A stretch of DNA of 54,386 nucleotides from Candidatus Peribacteria bacterium (GTDB taxonomy: Bacteria > Patescibacteriota > Gracilibacteria > Peribacterales > Peribacteraceae): positions 1-54,386 of the forward strand of contig SICN01000007.1 in NCBI GenBank assembly GCA_009691405.1. Direction: 5' to 3'. Of this stretch, positions 34,160 through 42,289 are shown one piece after another. How positions within the stretch are numbered: the stretch's first letter is position 1; the number at the start of each line of letters is the position of its first letter. The position numbers and the translations under genes were made by a program. The notes under the pieces are model-generated. The model had not been told where the DNA came from, did not search any database, and worked only from the letters and a program-made list of their open reading frames with translations.

Positions 34160-34188
34160 GCTTAGTTTGGCGGAAAAGTCATTCTCTG

Positions 34189-34236
34189 AAGGCAGGAAGG
34201 GCAGAAAGGTAAACTTCCTGCCTTTTCTGCCCTTTC
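34189..34236. repeat. Nested inverted repeat between divergent genes
   Basis: AAGGCAGGAAG (34189-34199) pairs with CTTCCTGCCTT (34214-34224). A neighbouring GGCAGAAAGG pairs with CCTTTTCTGCC. The element lies between divergent start regions, so it is not an ordinary terminator; it may be a REP-like element. Confidence 0.65.
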
Positions 34237-34294
34237 TCACATTTTTGCCTTTCCGCTTTATATTCTATTATCAGATCAATTATCTTTTATCCTT

Positions 34295-34624
34295 ATGCAC
34301 TCTCCCGACACCATTTTCCATAAAATCCTCCGCAAGGAGATTCCGGCAACGGTTGTCTACGAAGATGACGAGGTGCTCGTTTTTCATGATATTCACCCGA
34401 AGGCTGCGATACATCTCCTGTTCATTCCGAAGCACTTCGTTGCATCGATTGCAGACATCACCCCCGAGACCGCGCATTTGCCGGGACTATTGATTCTCAA
34501 AGCGCAGAAATTCGCGAAGGAGAAGGGGATCGACGGGTACAAGCTCACATTTCATGTCGGCAAGGGAGGAGGACAGGAGGTGCCATATTTGCATCTGCAC
34601 TTTCTGAGTGAGCAGAAGTTGTAG
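34295..34624 (+). CDS. HIT family nucleotide hydrolase/transferase (HinT-like)
   Basis: This 109-residue protein has the HIT layout: DTIFHKILRKEIPATVVYEDDEVLVFHDIHPKAAIHLLFIPKHFV (residues 5-49) and the active-site block near 85-105, GGGQEVPYLHLHFLSEQ. The histidine triad is HLHF with the preceding motif His replaced by Pro/Tyr spacing (YLHLHFL), giving His-x-His as in HinT. HinT enzymes hydrolyse purine phosphoramidates such as adenylylated intermediates. A TATCTT hexamer lies 8 nt before the ATG. REP-like hairpins follow the stop. Confidence 0.9.
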   Translation: MHSPDTIFHKILRKEIPATVVYEDDEVLVFHDIHPKAAIHLLFIPKHFVASIADITPETAHLPGLLILKAQKFAKEKGIDGYKLTFHVGKGGGQEVPYLHLHFLSEQKL

Positions 34625-34648
34625 GATTTTTTTCTGATTACGGACATT

Positions 34649-34690
34649 CCTCTCTCCAGCCGATGGAGAGAGGTGCCCCGCTCGGCGGGG
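34649..34690. repeat. Paired REP-like hairpins
   Basis: CCTCTCTCCA (34649-34658) pairs with TGGAGAGAGG (34664-34673). Directly after it, CCCCGC (34676-34681) pairs with GCGGGG (34685-34690). The first hairpin resembles those at 38136-38157 and 38190-38213, so it belongs to the same family. Confidence 0.75.
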
Positions 34691-34724
34691 CGGAGTGAGG
34701 ACCGTGGAAGGCGATGAGGCGCAA

Positions 34725-34750
34725 CAAAAAGAGACGCACTTTCGCACGTC
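34725..34750 (-). terminator. Intrinsic terminator of the S1-domain gene
   Basis: On the minus strand AGAGACG and CGTCTCT pair around a short purine-rich loop and are followed by a T-run (TTTTTG). It lies about 25 nt past the stop codon of the gene ending at 34777. Confidence 0.85.
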
Positions 34751-34776
34751 TCTAGCCTACTTTTTGTCATGTCGTC

Positions 34777-35994
34777 CTACTCTACCGTCTTCGCCTTCTT
34801 CTTCGGTTCTTTTTCCTCTTCATCTTCTTTCACTTCTTCTTTTTTGGCATTCTCTTGCTCCTTCTTGATGCGGGCGAGAGTGGCGGCATCGATCGGCTTG
34901 AGAGCCTTGATCGAGAGACCGATTCTGCGTTCATCGATGTCGATGTTGATGACTTGCGCCTCTACTTTCTGACCGATTTTGAGCACCTGAGCAGGATCCT
35001 GGATTTTCTCGTGGCTGATCTCCGTGACGTGCACGAGCCCCGTGATGTCCTTTTCGAGATTGAGGAATGCGCCGTAATCTGCGAAGCGTGCGATCGTTCC
35101 TTCCACTTTTTTGCCGACCGGGTAGCGCTCGGCGATTTCCTCCCAAGGATCTTTGGTCAGCTGCTTGATGGAGAGCGAGAGCTTCTCGCCGTCGATGCCG
35201 ATGATCTTTACCTTCACGCGGTCCCCGACTTGCGCAAACTCGGATGGGTTTTTCACGTGACCCCATGCAATTTCAGAGATGTGTACGAGTCCTTCGAGAC
35301 CGTCGAAGGCGACGAACAAACCGAACTTCACGATGCCGCTTACGATGCCGTCTTTGGCGCTGCCAATGGCGAGGTGTTCCAAAGCCTTGGATCGTTCCTC
35401 TGCCATGGCCTCGCGCTCGGAAACCACGATCTTTCCGGCTCCTTCATCGAGAGTGATAATTTTCACCGTGAAGGTGTGACCGATGAACTTCGCAAGTCTG
35501 CTAATGATCTCGGATGTGTCTGCATTGTTCACGCGCGGGTAGTTGCTCGGCGAAAGTTGGCTCACCGGCAGGAAGGTGCGGATGCCGTCGATGTTGGCAA
35601 GCAGTCCTCCTTTGTTTGCTTCCTGCGCCGTGAATTTCATTGTTTTGTCGTCTTCAATCATTTTGTGGAAACGATCCCATGCCTTCTGCTGACTTGCCAT
35701 GCGAAGACTCAGGACGATCATGCCTTCGTCGTTCTCTTCTTCGAGCACCAGTGCAGCGACGATGTCACCTTGGTTCAGTTCTCGAAACGTATTCATGCTG
35801 TCTCGGAGCTCTCTGCCGGAGACGATGCCCGTGGCAACGCCATTGAGGTCGATGAGCATTTTGTTCTTGCCCTTGAAGATGACTTTTCCTTCGATCAGCT
35901 CGCCTGGGCGTGCACGGAGAACTTGCGGAGCATCTTTGAGAAGCTCTAGCATGAGTTCGGACTGTTTCTCAACAGACTTTTTGGATTTGGTCAT
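34777..35994 (-). CDS. rpsA: S1 RNA-binding domain protein (ribosomal protein S1-like)
   Basis: This 405-residue protein has four S1 domains in tandem, starting near residues 30, 120, 200 and 285. Typical pieces are LIEGKVIFKGKNKMLIDLNGVATGIVSGREL, GIVSGIVKFGLFVAFDGLEGLVHISEIAW and VEGTIARFADYGAFLNLEKDITGLVHVTEIS. The C-terminus is Lys/Glu-rich. Four-domain S1 proteins bind mRNA on the 30S subunit; this one is shorter than the six-domain E. coli protein. With few Shine-Dalgarno sites nearby, S1's part in start selection is of interest. ATG 35994 is chosen since the extended frame to 36108 lies upstream of the promoter. Confidence 0.9.
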   Translation of the reverse strand: MTKSKKSVEKQSELMLELLKDAPQVLRARPGELIEGKVIFKGKNKMLIDLNGVATGIVSGRELRDSMNTFRELNQGDIVAALVLEEENDEGMIVLSLRMASQQKAWDRFHKMIEDDKTMKFTAQEANKGGLLANIDGIRTFLPVSQLSPSNYPRVNNADTSEIISRLAKFIGHTFTVKIITLDEGAGKIVVSEREAMAEERSKALEHLAIGSAKDGIVSGIVKFGLFVAFDGLEGLVHISEIAWGHVKNPSEFAQVGDRVKVKIIGIDGEKLSLSIKQLTKDPWEEIAERYPVGKKVEGTIARFADYGAFLNLEKDITGLVHVTEISHEKIQDPAQVLKIGQKVEAQVINIDIDERRIGLSIKALKPIDAATLARIKKEQENAKKEEVKEDEEEKEPKKKAKTVE

Positions 35995-36070
35995 AAAAAA
36001 CTTGGGGTGCAAGGGGAGGAGTAAGAACTTGTTCGGGCTCTTGCACGAGCAGCACGAAGGAAGTGGTGCT

Positions 36071-36079
36071 ATTTTAGCA
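36071..36079 (-). promoter_or_regulatory. Extended -10 (TGC TAAAAT) for the S1-domain gene
   Basis: On the minus strand TGC TAAAAT predicts a start near 36064 and a leader of about 70 nt before ATG 35994. This is one of few long leaders in the window and could host S1 autoregulation. Confidence 0.5.
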
Positions 36080-36101
36080 GCCAGCGCCGTTCTGTCAATT
36101 T

Positions 36102-36566
36102 TTACCATCGAATTCCGGCCATTCCCAAAAGTTTTCTAAGTTGCTTCATAACTTCTGCTGTCATTGTTTTTGGGAGATTTCGCGGATCAGAACCTTGTAT
36201 AAGTAATTCCCTTGGCAACCACACGTGAGTGTGTGACCAGCATAATTCCCTTGTCAGTACAACGCTTAATCTTACTTCATTTTCTGTCGTATTTTTTCTT
36301 GCGTCCATCGGAGGGCCCCATATCAGAACGTCATTTTCTTGTACTTGCCTCAGGATTTCTGCGTACAGCGTTTCTTCTAAGTCTTTGTCATTTCCTTTCG
36401 ATAAACGACCACGATATTTTTTTAGGGCATCAGGCGAATCTTTGAAAGCTTCAAAAATAATCCATGCAGCTTTTTTCTTTGCTTCCTCATTCGAACGTAT
36501 GTGATATTTAAGATGGTTTTTTGGTACTGATTCAGCCCATTCTTTCATAAGATCCTCGGCACTCAT
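36102..36566 (-). CDS. Hypothetical protein, low-GC orphan
   Basis: I do not recognise this 154-residue protein. It has no membrane segment. The first half is helical and charged (EEAKKKAAWIIFEAFKDSPDALKKYRGRLS). The second half contains NEVRLSVVLTRELCWSHTHVWLPRELLIQGSDP, which looks strand-rich. Its base composition is clearly more AT-rich than the flanking S1 and TraC-N genes. It separates the T4SS-like pair (36589-38039) from the rest and occupies the place where a VirB4 ATPase gene might be expected. A CATACT hexamer lies about 9 nt before the ATG. Confidence 0.65.
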   Translation of the reverse strand: MSAEDLMKEWAESVPKNHLKYHIRSNEEAKKKAAWIIFEAFKDSPDALKKYRGRLSKGNDKDLEETLYAEILRQVQENDVLIWGPPMDARKNTTENEVRLSVVLTRELCWSHTHVWLPRELLIQGSDPRNLPKTMTAEVMKQLRKLLGMAGIRW

Positions 36567-36588
36567 ATGGTACGAAGTATGATAATGG

Positions 36589-37347
36589 CTAAAACAGCGC
36601 CGACTTCCCTACATTCAAATCCTCGTTGCTGTTGAATTTTTGCTTTTGCGAACTGATCGGGTTGTAGATCGTGTAGTACAGCTGCACGAGTTCATCGGTG
36701 CGAAGCCTTCGCATCGTGATGCCGACGTTCTCGAGTCCGGATTGGATGAGCGTGATGCGGTCGCGGAGGATTTTGCTGTATGAGTGGAATTCGTGACTGC
36801 GCACGAGAGCTTTGCTGCGGGAATCGTCGACATTCATCCAGTCGAAGAACCTCGAAAACATGCCTCGCTTTATCTTGGTCGGCGAATCCACCGGAACGAT
36901 GATGTAGAAATTTTTCTGCATGATGTCTGCGATGTCCACGAGTTTTTCCATGAAGCCGATGTAGTCGATCGTCTGCTCTTTGATGAGGGGATTCGTCTGT
37001 CCATCGATTTTGTCGCGGAGGCTCTTGAGGTACGGGTCGATATTGAGGCGTGTGGAACGAATGAGAATCTGGATCGGAAAGATCAGGGTGTTGATGAATC
37101 CTTGGTAGCCCGCGATGATTCCCTGCTGTTCGATCTCGCTTTTCAGGTTGAAGTTGAGAGAGTTTACCTTGAGTACCGCCCGAAGACCGCCGTTCTTCAA
37201 GATGACCGTGTCTTCTTTGATTTCGGCAATGGGCAGGTATCGTTGCGTGGAGACGCTGTATGGCTTCTTCTTCCCGCGCACGCTGTCTTTGACAGCACTG
37301 CCTTGGTGACTGACCTTCGAGCCTGCAGGTGTGAGAGTCGGGTCCAT
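36589..37347 (-). CDS. TraC/VirB4 N-terminal-like protein without ATPase domain
   Basis: This 252-residue protein has the sequence pattern of the N-terminal domain of TraC/VirB4-type T4SS proteins: YLPIAEIKEDTVILKNGGLRAVLKVNSLNFNLKSEIEQQGIIAGYQGFINTLIFPIQILIRSTRLNIDPYLKSL (residues 38-110). No Walker motif is present. In CPR genomes such a protein often sits between PrgI and a full VirB4 ATPase. Here it directly follows the PrgI-like gene (5 nt apart), but no ATPase gene follows. It may be the partner of a VirB4 coded elsewhere. Confidence 0.75.
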   Translation of the reverse strand: MDPTLTPAGSKVSHQGSAVKDSVRGKKKPYSVSTQRYLPIAEIKEDTVILKNGGLRAVLKVNSLNFNLKSEIEQQGIIAGYQGFINTLIFPIQILIRSTRLNIDPYLKSLRDKIDGQTNPLIKEQTIDYIGFMEKLVDIADIMQKNFYIIVPVDSPTKIKRGMFSRFFDWMNVDDSRSKALVRSHEFHSYSKILRDRITLIQSGLENVGITMRRLRTDELVQLYYTIYNPISSQKQKFNSNEDLNVGKSALF

Positions 37348-37352
37348 GGGAA

Positions 37353-38039
37353 TTATGCTTGTTTGGCGATGAGTCGCTCATAGATGGAGTTCTCGTGTGC
37401 GATACCGTCGATCGATCGCTCGAGATCCAGACCGTCGGTCTGAATTTTCGTCGGATTGACTGGCAGCGTCGTTGCTTGAGAGCTCTCGGTCTTCGCTGCT
37501 TCGATGGTATCGACGCGTTCCTGATTTTTTCTGTCAACTTTCTCGATTTGGGTCTTCACGGGTTCGAGTGCATCGGGACTTGGAAGGTCGTGTGCCGAGA
37601 GGTGGTTTATTGCTTCTTGTCTCTTCTCCATCTGACGCGTGATTTCGGCGAGTCGGCTCGCGTTCGTCGTGATTTTTTTGTTTGTAATCGCGATTTCTTT
37701 CGTTGCCTGCGTGGTGATCAAATTGATCGAGAGCCCCGTGTGCGGACTCCAGTACCTCTCCTTCGGCTTATTGAGGCTTTCAATGAATAGAAGAATCAGA
37801 CGGAGGAGTGACAGATCGTTGATCTTGAGGAATGCGAAGGCGATTGCCATCACCGTTGGGATCCAGCATGCACCGAGTCCGATGATATTTCGGACACCGT
37901 TTTTCACTGCGATTCCGTAGAACATGTATCCGATACCGGCGCCGATACCGGTGATCGCGAGCTGTCGAAGTGAGAACGGACCGATGATCTTGTCCTCCAC
38001 GTAGACGTTCTGCGGGATTTTGACGGCTTCGATAGGCAT
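37353..38039 (-). CDS. PrgI family membrane protein (T4SS-like)
   Basis: This 228-residue protein begins IKIPQNVYVEDKIIGPFSLRQLAITGIGAGIGYMFYGI-like sequence (MPIEAVKIPQNVYVEDKI), the PrgI start. Two membrane helices lie near residues 30-50 and 55-75. The remainder is a long polar, probably coiled region (NKKITTNASRLAEITRQMEKRQEAINHLS). PrgI-like proteins are found in Gram-positive and CPR T4SS-type loci. It is first of a two-gene operon with the TraC-N protein. A leader of about 45 nt separates it from the promoter at 38088. Confidence 0.82.
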   Translation of the reverse strand: MPIEAVKIPQNVYVEDKIIGPFSLRQLAITGIGAGIGYMFYGIAVKNGVRNIIGLGACWIPTVMAIAFAFLKINDLSLLRLILLFIESLNKPKERYWSPHTGLSINLITTQATKEIAITNKKITTNASRLAEITRQMEKRQEAINHLSAHDLPSPDALEPVKTQIEKVDRKNQERVDTIEAAKTESSQATTLPVNPTKIQTDGLDLERSIDGIAHENSIYERLIAKQA

Positions 38040-38087
38040 AGAATCGAGGGTTTGGGTCTGGGGTTAGGGTTCTTTGAAATCTCATAA

Positions 38088-38096
38088 GTATAGCAG
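38088..38096 (-). promoter_or_regulatory. Extended -10 (TGC TATACT) for the PrgI/TraC-N operon
   Basis: On the minus strand TGC TATACT gives a predicted leader of about 40-45 nt before ATG 38039, unlike the leaderless units elsewhere. Confidence 0.6.
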
Positions 38097-38116
38097 AAAT
38101 CAGGCAAAAATGCCAG

Positions 38117-38229
38117 AGCCCTCACCTCCCGACCTCCTCTCCAGAGCGCTGGAGAGGGGGAGATCTTGGTTTTCTGTATAGCAGAGCTTCCTTCTCCAGA
38201 TCGCTGGAGAAGGATTGAGGATGAGGGCT
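38117..38229. repeat. Compound REP/MITE-like element with two inner hairpins
   Basis: Outer arms AGCCCTCA (38117-38124) and TGAGGGCT (38222-38229) enclose two hairpins. CCTCTCCAG/CTGGAGAGG spans 38136-38157 and CCTTCTCCAG/CTGGAGAAGG spans 38190-38213, each with a 4-nt loop. The whole resembles a paired REP (BIME-like) or a small non-autonomous element, and it sits just past the clpC stop. Confidence 0.8.
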
Positions 38230-38244
38230 GTATGTGCTTTCGCC

Positions 38245-40851
38245 TTATGCAACAGCCGCTTTCCTCTCTTTTTCCTGCGGCTTGAGAGCAGGTTCGGTTC
38301 CGTGCATCAGCATCAGCTTATCGTCGGTTTTGCCGACGACGCGGATGACGTCGCCTTTCTTGAACATCCCTTTCAGAATGCTTTCGGCGATCTCGTCTTC
38401 CAGATGTTCCTGGATCGTGCGACGGACGGGGCGTGCACCGTACTCCGGGTCGAAGCCGAGCTTCGCGAGGATGGAGACAGCTTTCGTATCCGGATTCAGC
38501 CCGAATCCCTGTTCCTTTAGGCGCTCACCGAGTTGATCCAGATGGATCTGCACGATTTTGCGAATGGATTCCTGCGAGAGTGCGTTGAAGATGATGACTT
38601 GGTCGATGCGGTTTAAGAACTCCGGTTTGAAATTCTCTTTGAGTTCGCTCATCACTTCCTGCTTTTTCTCTTCGTAGATTTGTTCCTCTCGCTTGGCTTC
38701 TTCTCCGAGTTTAAAGCCTATTTTCCCTGCTTCCTTCGTGAGTTTGTCGGCTCCGATGTTGCTGGTCATCACGATGATCGTATTGCGGAAGTCCACGGTC
38801 TTTCCCTGACCGTCGGTCAGCTGTCCGTCCTCCATGATCTGAAGCAGGATATTGAAGAATTCGGGGTGCGCTTTCTCGATTTCGTCGAAGAGGACGACGG
38901 AGTACGGCTTCCTGCGAACGGCTTCGGTGAGCTGTCCACCTTCTTCGTATCCGACGTAGCCTGCCGTCGTTCCGGTGAGTCTGGAGACATTGTGGCGTTC
39001 CATGAACTCGGACATGTCGATTTTAATCAGTGCATCATCGCGTTGGAAGATTTCCGTTGCGAGTGCCTTCACAAGCTCTGTCTTTCCGACGCCCGTGGGA
39101 CCCATGAACAGAAACGAGCCGATAGGGCGCTTCGTATCGGCGATGCCGACTCTGCTCCTGCGGATGGCGCGTGCCACTTTCACGAGGGCTTCGTCCTGTC
39201 CGATAATGTGCTTTCGGAGGACGTTTTCGAGCGATGTGAGGCGCTTGCTCTCGGATTTCATCAGTCTCGACACGGGGATGCCGGTCATGCGGGCGATCAC
39301 AGCATTGATGTCGTCTTCGCCGATCTCTACCGGCGTTCTGATATCGCCGTCGACCCGACTGAGGAGCGTCTTCTTCTCCTGTTCGAGGTCTTCCTCTTCT
39401 TTGCGAAGCTTGAGCGCGTGTTGATACTTCTGCTCATGAACCGCGAGTTGCTTCTTGGCTTCGATGTCTTTGAGCGCTTTCTCGATTTCGGTGATGCGAG
39501 GGGAGTGGTCTTCTTTATGGAGAACGCTCTTTCCGGCGGAGGCTTCATCGAGAATATCAATCGCTTTGTCGGGGAGGAACCGTTCCGTGAGGTAGCGCTT
39601 GCTCAGTTTTACGGCCGTTTCGATAGCGAGATCCGTGATGTGCAGGCGGTGGAATGTTTCAAAGGTTCCTTTGAGACCCTTCAAGATCGCAATCGCATCT
39701 TCGATGCTCGGTTCCTCGACCATGATGGACTGGAACCGTCGCTCGAGTGCGCGGTCTTTCTCGATGCTCTTCCTGTACTCGTTCGTGGTCGTGGCACCTA
39801 CGACTTGCAGTGCACTCCTGCTGAGTGCAGGCTTCAAGATATTCGCCGCATCCAGAGAGCCTTCCGCGGATCCGGAACCGACGACGGTGTGGAGTTCGTC
39901 GATGAAAAGGATGATTTCACCTTTGCTTTCAGTTGCTTCCTTGATGATGTCGTCGAAGCGCTGTTCGAATTCTCCGCGGTACTTCGTGCCGGCGACGATG
40001 GATCCCATATTGAGTTGCAGCACTCGCTTTCCGCGCAGTGCAACCGGCACGGTGCCGGCAGCGAGACGTTGTGCGAGTCCTTCGACGATAGCCGTCTTTC
40101 CGACACCCGATTCTCCGATGAGCACGGGGTTATTTTTCGTTTTGCGGTTCAAGATATGGATCAGTCGTTCGATTTCCTTGTCGCGTCCGATGATCGGATC
40201 GAGTTTTTTCTCGCTCGCTTTCTTCGTCATGTCTTCACTGAAATAATCGAGCACGGGAGTCTTGCTCTTTCCTTCCGATTTTCGGCGTTTCAGATTTTCG
40301 GGATCCTGTGCGGCACCCGTTCCCTGCATGCCGGCAAGCGCACCTTGCAGTCCATGGAAGAAGGATTCGAGTGACGATTCGAGATTCTTATTCTGGCTCC
40401 TGAACTGATTGATCTGTCCGAACATCTCTTCGATGTGCACTTTGAGGTCATCAGGATTGATCTGCATGCTCTCCAGGAGCGCCGTTGCGGCATTCTTACC
40501 GCTGCTGAGGAGGGCATAGAGAAGATGCTCTGTTCCGATATTCGCATGACGAAATTTGTGTGCAATGAGGACGCTCTGCTCGATCGCCGTATTCAGCGAG
40601 AGTGAGAGACCGTGTTTCACATTCTGACCTTCGGTGTCTTCTCCTTTGCTTGCCTTCAGAAGAATCCGAATGTTCTCATGCGTAACACCGGCGCCGGTCA
40701 AAATCGAGAAGCCGAGAGATTTCGGGATGCCGAGAAGTCCGAGGAGGAGGTGCTCCGTTCCGATGTACTGTGCTTTCATGTTCTTTGCCTCTTGCTCCGC
40801 AAGTTGCAGGGCAAGCTTTGCATTCGGAGTGAATCGGTCGAACGGGTGCAT
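38245..40851 (-). CDS. clpC: Clp AAA+ ATPase, ClpC type
   Basis: This 868-residue protein has two N-terminal Clp repeats (residues 1-150, starting FDRFTPNAKLALQLAEQEAKNMKAQYIGTEHLLLGLL). AAA-1 has Walker A GESGVGKTAIVEG near residue 240 and Walker B ILFIDELHTVVGSG. A short UVR-like coiled middle (KALKDIEAKKQLAVHEQKYQHALKLRKEEE) follows, and AAA-2 has GPTGVGKTELVKAL near 578. The KIGFKLG loop near residue 730 matches the IGF/VGF loop that docks ClpP, so it is a protease partner rather than a ClpB disaggregase. A CIRCE-like operator lies upstream. ClpP is not in the window. Confidence 0.93.
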   Translation of the reverse strand: MHPFDRFTPNAKLALQLAEQEAKNMKAQYIGTEHLLLGLLGIPKSLGFSILTGAGVTHENIRILLKASKGEDTEGQNVKHGLSLSLNTAIEQSVLIAHKFRHANIGTEHLLYALLSSGKNAATALLESMQINPDDLKVHIEEMFGQINQFRSQNKNLESSLESFFHGLQGALAGMQGTGAAQDPENLKRRKSEGKSKTPVLDYFSEDMTKKASEKKLDPIIGRDKEIERLIHILNRKTKNNPVLIGESGVGKTAIVEGLAQRLAAGTVPVALRGKRVLQLNMGSIVAGTKYRGEFEQRFDDIIKEATESKGEIILFIDELHTVVGSGSAEGSLDAANILKPALSRSALQVVGATTTNEYRKSIEKDRALERRFQSIMVEEPSIEDAIAILKGLKGTFETFHRLHITDLAIETAVKLSKRYLTERFLPDKAIDILDEASAGKSVLHKEDHSPRITEIEKALKDIEAKKQLAVHEQKYQHALKLRKEEEDLEQEKKTLLSRVDGDIRTPVEIGEDDINAVIARMTGIPVSRLMKSESKRLTSLENVLRKHIIGQDEALVKVARAIRRSRVGIADTKRPIGSFLFMGPTGVGKTELVKALATEIFQRDDALIKIDMSEFMERHNVSRLTGTTAGYVGYEEGGQLTEAVRRKPYSVVLFDEIEKAHPEFFNILLQIMEDGQLTDGQGKTVDFRNTIIVMTSNIGADKLTKEAGKIGFKLGEEAKREEQIYEEKKQEVMSELKENFKPEFLNRIDQVIIFNALSQESIRKIVQIHLDQLGERLKEQGFGLNPDTKAVSILAKLGFDPEYGARPVRRTIQEHLEDEIAESILKGMFKKGDVIRVVGKTDDKLMLMHGTEPALKPQEKERKAAVA

Positions 40852-40876
40852 ACGTGTGGTGGGGAGCGAAGTGGGA

Positions 40877-40903
40877 TTATCACTCAGTGCTGAAGAGTGA
40901 TAA
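40877..40903 (-). promoter_or_regulatory. CIRCE-like HrcA operator upstream of clpC
   Basis: TTATCACTC (40877-40885), a 9-nt spacer and GAGTGATAA (40895-40903) form a perfect inverted repeat. The CIRCE consensus is TTAGCACTC-N9-GAGTGCTAA; each arm here differs at one symmetrical position. It lies 26 nt upstream of the clpC start. HrcA binding to this site would repress clpC and release it on heat stress (established for CIRCE, inferred here). Confidence 0.85.
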
Positions 40904-41022
40904 GATCATCGACTGATCGAGAATACTACCACAAGAAGACACGGTTCCGACAGGAGATTCCGTTGTTTTTTACTATGTGTGAACTTGAATAGATAAATGT
41001 AATCTTTGATTAACAACCCTGA

Positions 41023-42285
41023 TTACTTTCTCCTTCGCAATGCGTAGTAGTCCTGTACGAAGATAGTGATGACGGCTGTGGTTGGGACCGCGAGGATGAT
41101 ACCGAGGATCGGGTGAACGGTGCTCGGGAAGCTGATGCCCACCATCATGCCGAAAAGGATGACGATCGGGGAAAGACCGACCGCATGTTTCATGATCAGC
41201 GGAACGAGGAGATTATTTTCGCAGAGCTGGATCACGTAGTAGACGGCCATGACGATCAGTCCCCAGACGAAGCCCGCCTGCGTCAGTGCCACAAAGACCG
41301 CCGGCAGCGCTCCGAGGATCGGACCTGCGTAGGGGATGAACTCGGTGAATGCGGCGAGGAGAGCGAGTGTTACGGCGTACGGCATGCCGAGGATCTTGAG
41401 AGCGATGAACACGAGAATGCCGATCGTGAGACAGAGAAGGAGTTGTCCTTGGAACCACTGCGACACTTTCTGGTGAATGGCTTCGGCTTTCGTGTCGTAG
41501 TAACTGCGCCAGTTTCTGGGGAGCAGGACGCGGATGAAGTCTGCGACTTTTTCGCGCTCCATTTGGACGAAGAATGCGAGGAATAGAATGAGGATGAGAT
41601 TGACGATGAAGTTGAACACGGATCCGGCGATTTGCACGGTCAAACCGAGTGAACTCTGTGCGACTGCCGACAAATTCTGTCCAAACTGGAACAGCGCGGA
41701 TGCTCTGTCTTTGATGCCCATCGATTGCAGCGCTTGTTGCATCATCTCCGTGAGTCTTTCGTTCATGCCATCCGACAGGAACGCAAATTGCACATGGGGA
41801 CTTGCGAGAAACGAATCCGCACTGTGGTTGATGAATCGAGCAATGTCTTGGATTTGCGTTGCGACAATCGGAATGAGTGAGGCGACGAGGAAGACCGCAA
41901 TCGAGAGGAAGATCAAATAGAGGACGACGACGGCAATGCCTCTCGGGACGCCGTAACGCTCGAGTCTGCGCACATGCGAGTCCATCACGAGCGCGAGGAA
42001 GAGAGACAGAAACAGAATGAATATCTTGTCTCTGATGATGTAGAGGATTGCGGCAAAGATGCATACGATGAGAACGGTCATCGTGGTTTTGGTGACGGCG
42101 CTCGCCGTGACATCGACGAAGACCACCATGCGATTCTTCTCTTCCGGAGGGAGAGTCGATTTCGAGAACGTGTTCTTCTCCTGACCGGTTTGCATGCGAG
42201 ATTTGGCTTTCGCCCAGAGCGACTGCGCCTTCGCACTCAGGATTTGTATCGAGACGAACGGATCGGATGGGATTTTCTTTGGCAT
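41023..42285 (-). CDS. AI-2E family (PerM-like) membrane transporter
   Basis: This 420-residue protein has about 8 membrane segments in the PerM/AI-2E order: ILYIIRDKIFILFLSLFLALVMDSHVRRLERYGVPRGIAVVVLYLIFLSIAVFLVASLIPIV (near residues 85-145), then a soluble stretch, then FNFIVNLILILFLAFF near 245. The rear has the family block ALLAAFTEFIPYAGPILGALPAVFVALTQAG near 330-360. Substrates of this family vary (quorum signal, Na+/H+ and others). It starts 4 nt after the pilin gene stop, so they share an operon. ATG 42285 is chosen from spacing. Confidence 0.9.
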   Translation of the reverse strand: MPKKIPSDPFVSIQILSAKAQSLWAKAKSRMQTGQEKNTFSKSTLPPEEKNRMVVFVDVTASAVTKTTMTVLIVCIFAAILYIIRDKIFILFLSLFLALVMDSHVRRLERYGVPRGIAVVVLYLIFLSIAVFLVASLIPIVATQIQDIARFINHSADSFLASPHVQFAFLSDGMNERLTEMMQQALQSMGIKDRASALFQFGQNLSAVAQSSLGLTVQIAGSVFNFIVNLILILFLAFFVQMEREKVADFIRVLLPRNWRSYYDTKAEAIHQKVSQWFQGQLLLCLTIGILVFIALKILGMPYAVTLALLAAFTEFIPYAGPILGALPAVFVALTQAGFVWGLIVMAVYYVIQLCENNLLVPLIMKHAVGLSPIVILFGMMVGISFPSTVHPILGIILAVPTTAVITIFVQDYYALRRRK

Positions 42286-42289
42286 GGGA

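Noticed and set aside
34154-34240. N-terminal extension of the helical protein to 34240
   Set aside because: The extension (RKGRKGRKFTF) reads the inverted repeat and crosses the promoter; ATG 34144 is more sensible.
34855-35949. 364-residue plus-strand frame opposite the S1-domain gene
   Set aside because: Antisense shadow; the minus strand encodes four recognisable S1 domains.
38680-40374. 564-residue plus-strand frame opposite clpC
   Set aside because: It is antisense to a highly conserved AAA+ gene and has the Phe/Asp/Val-rich composition of a codon-bias shadow.
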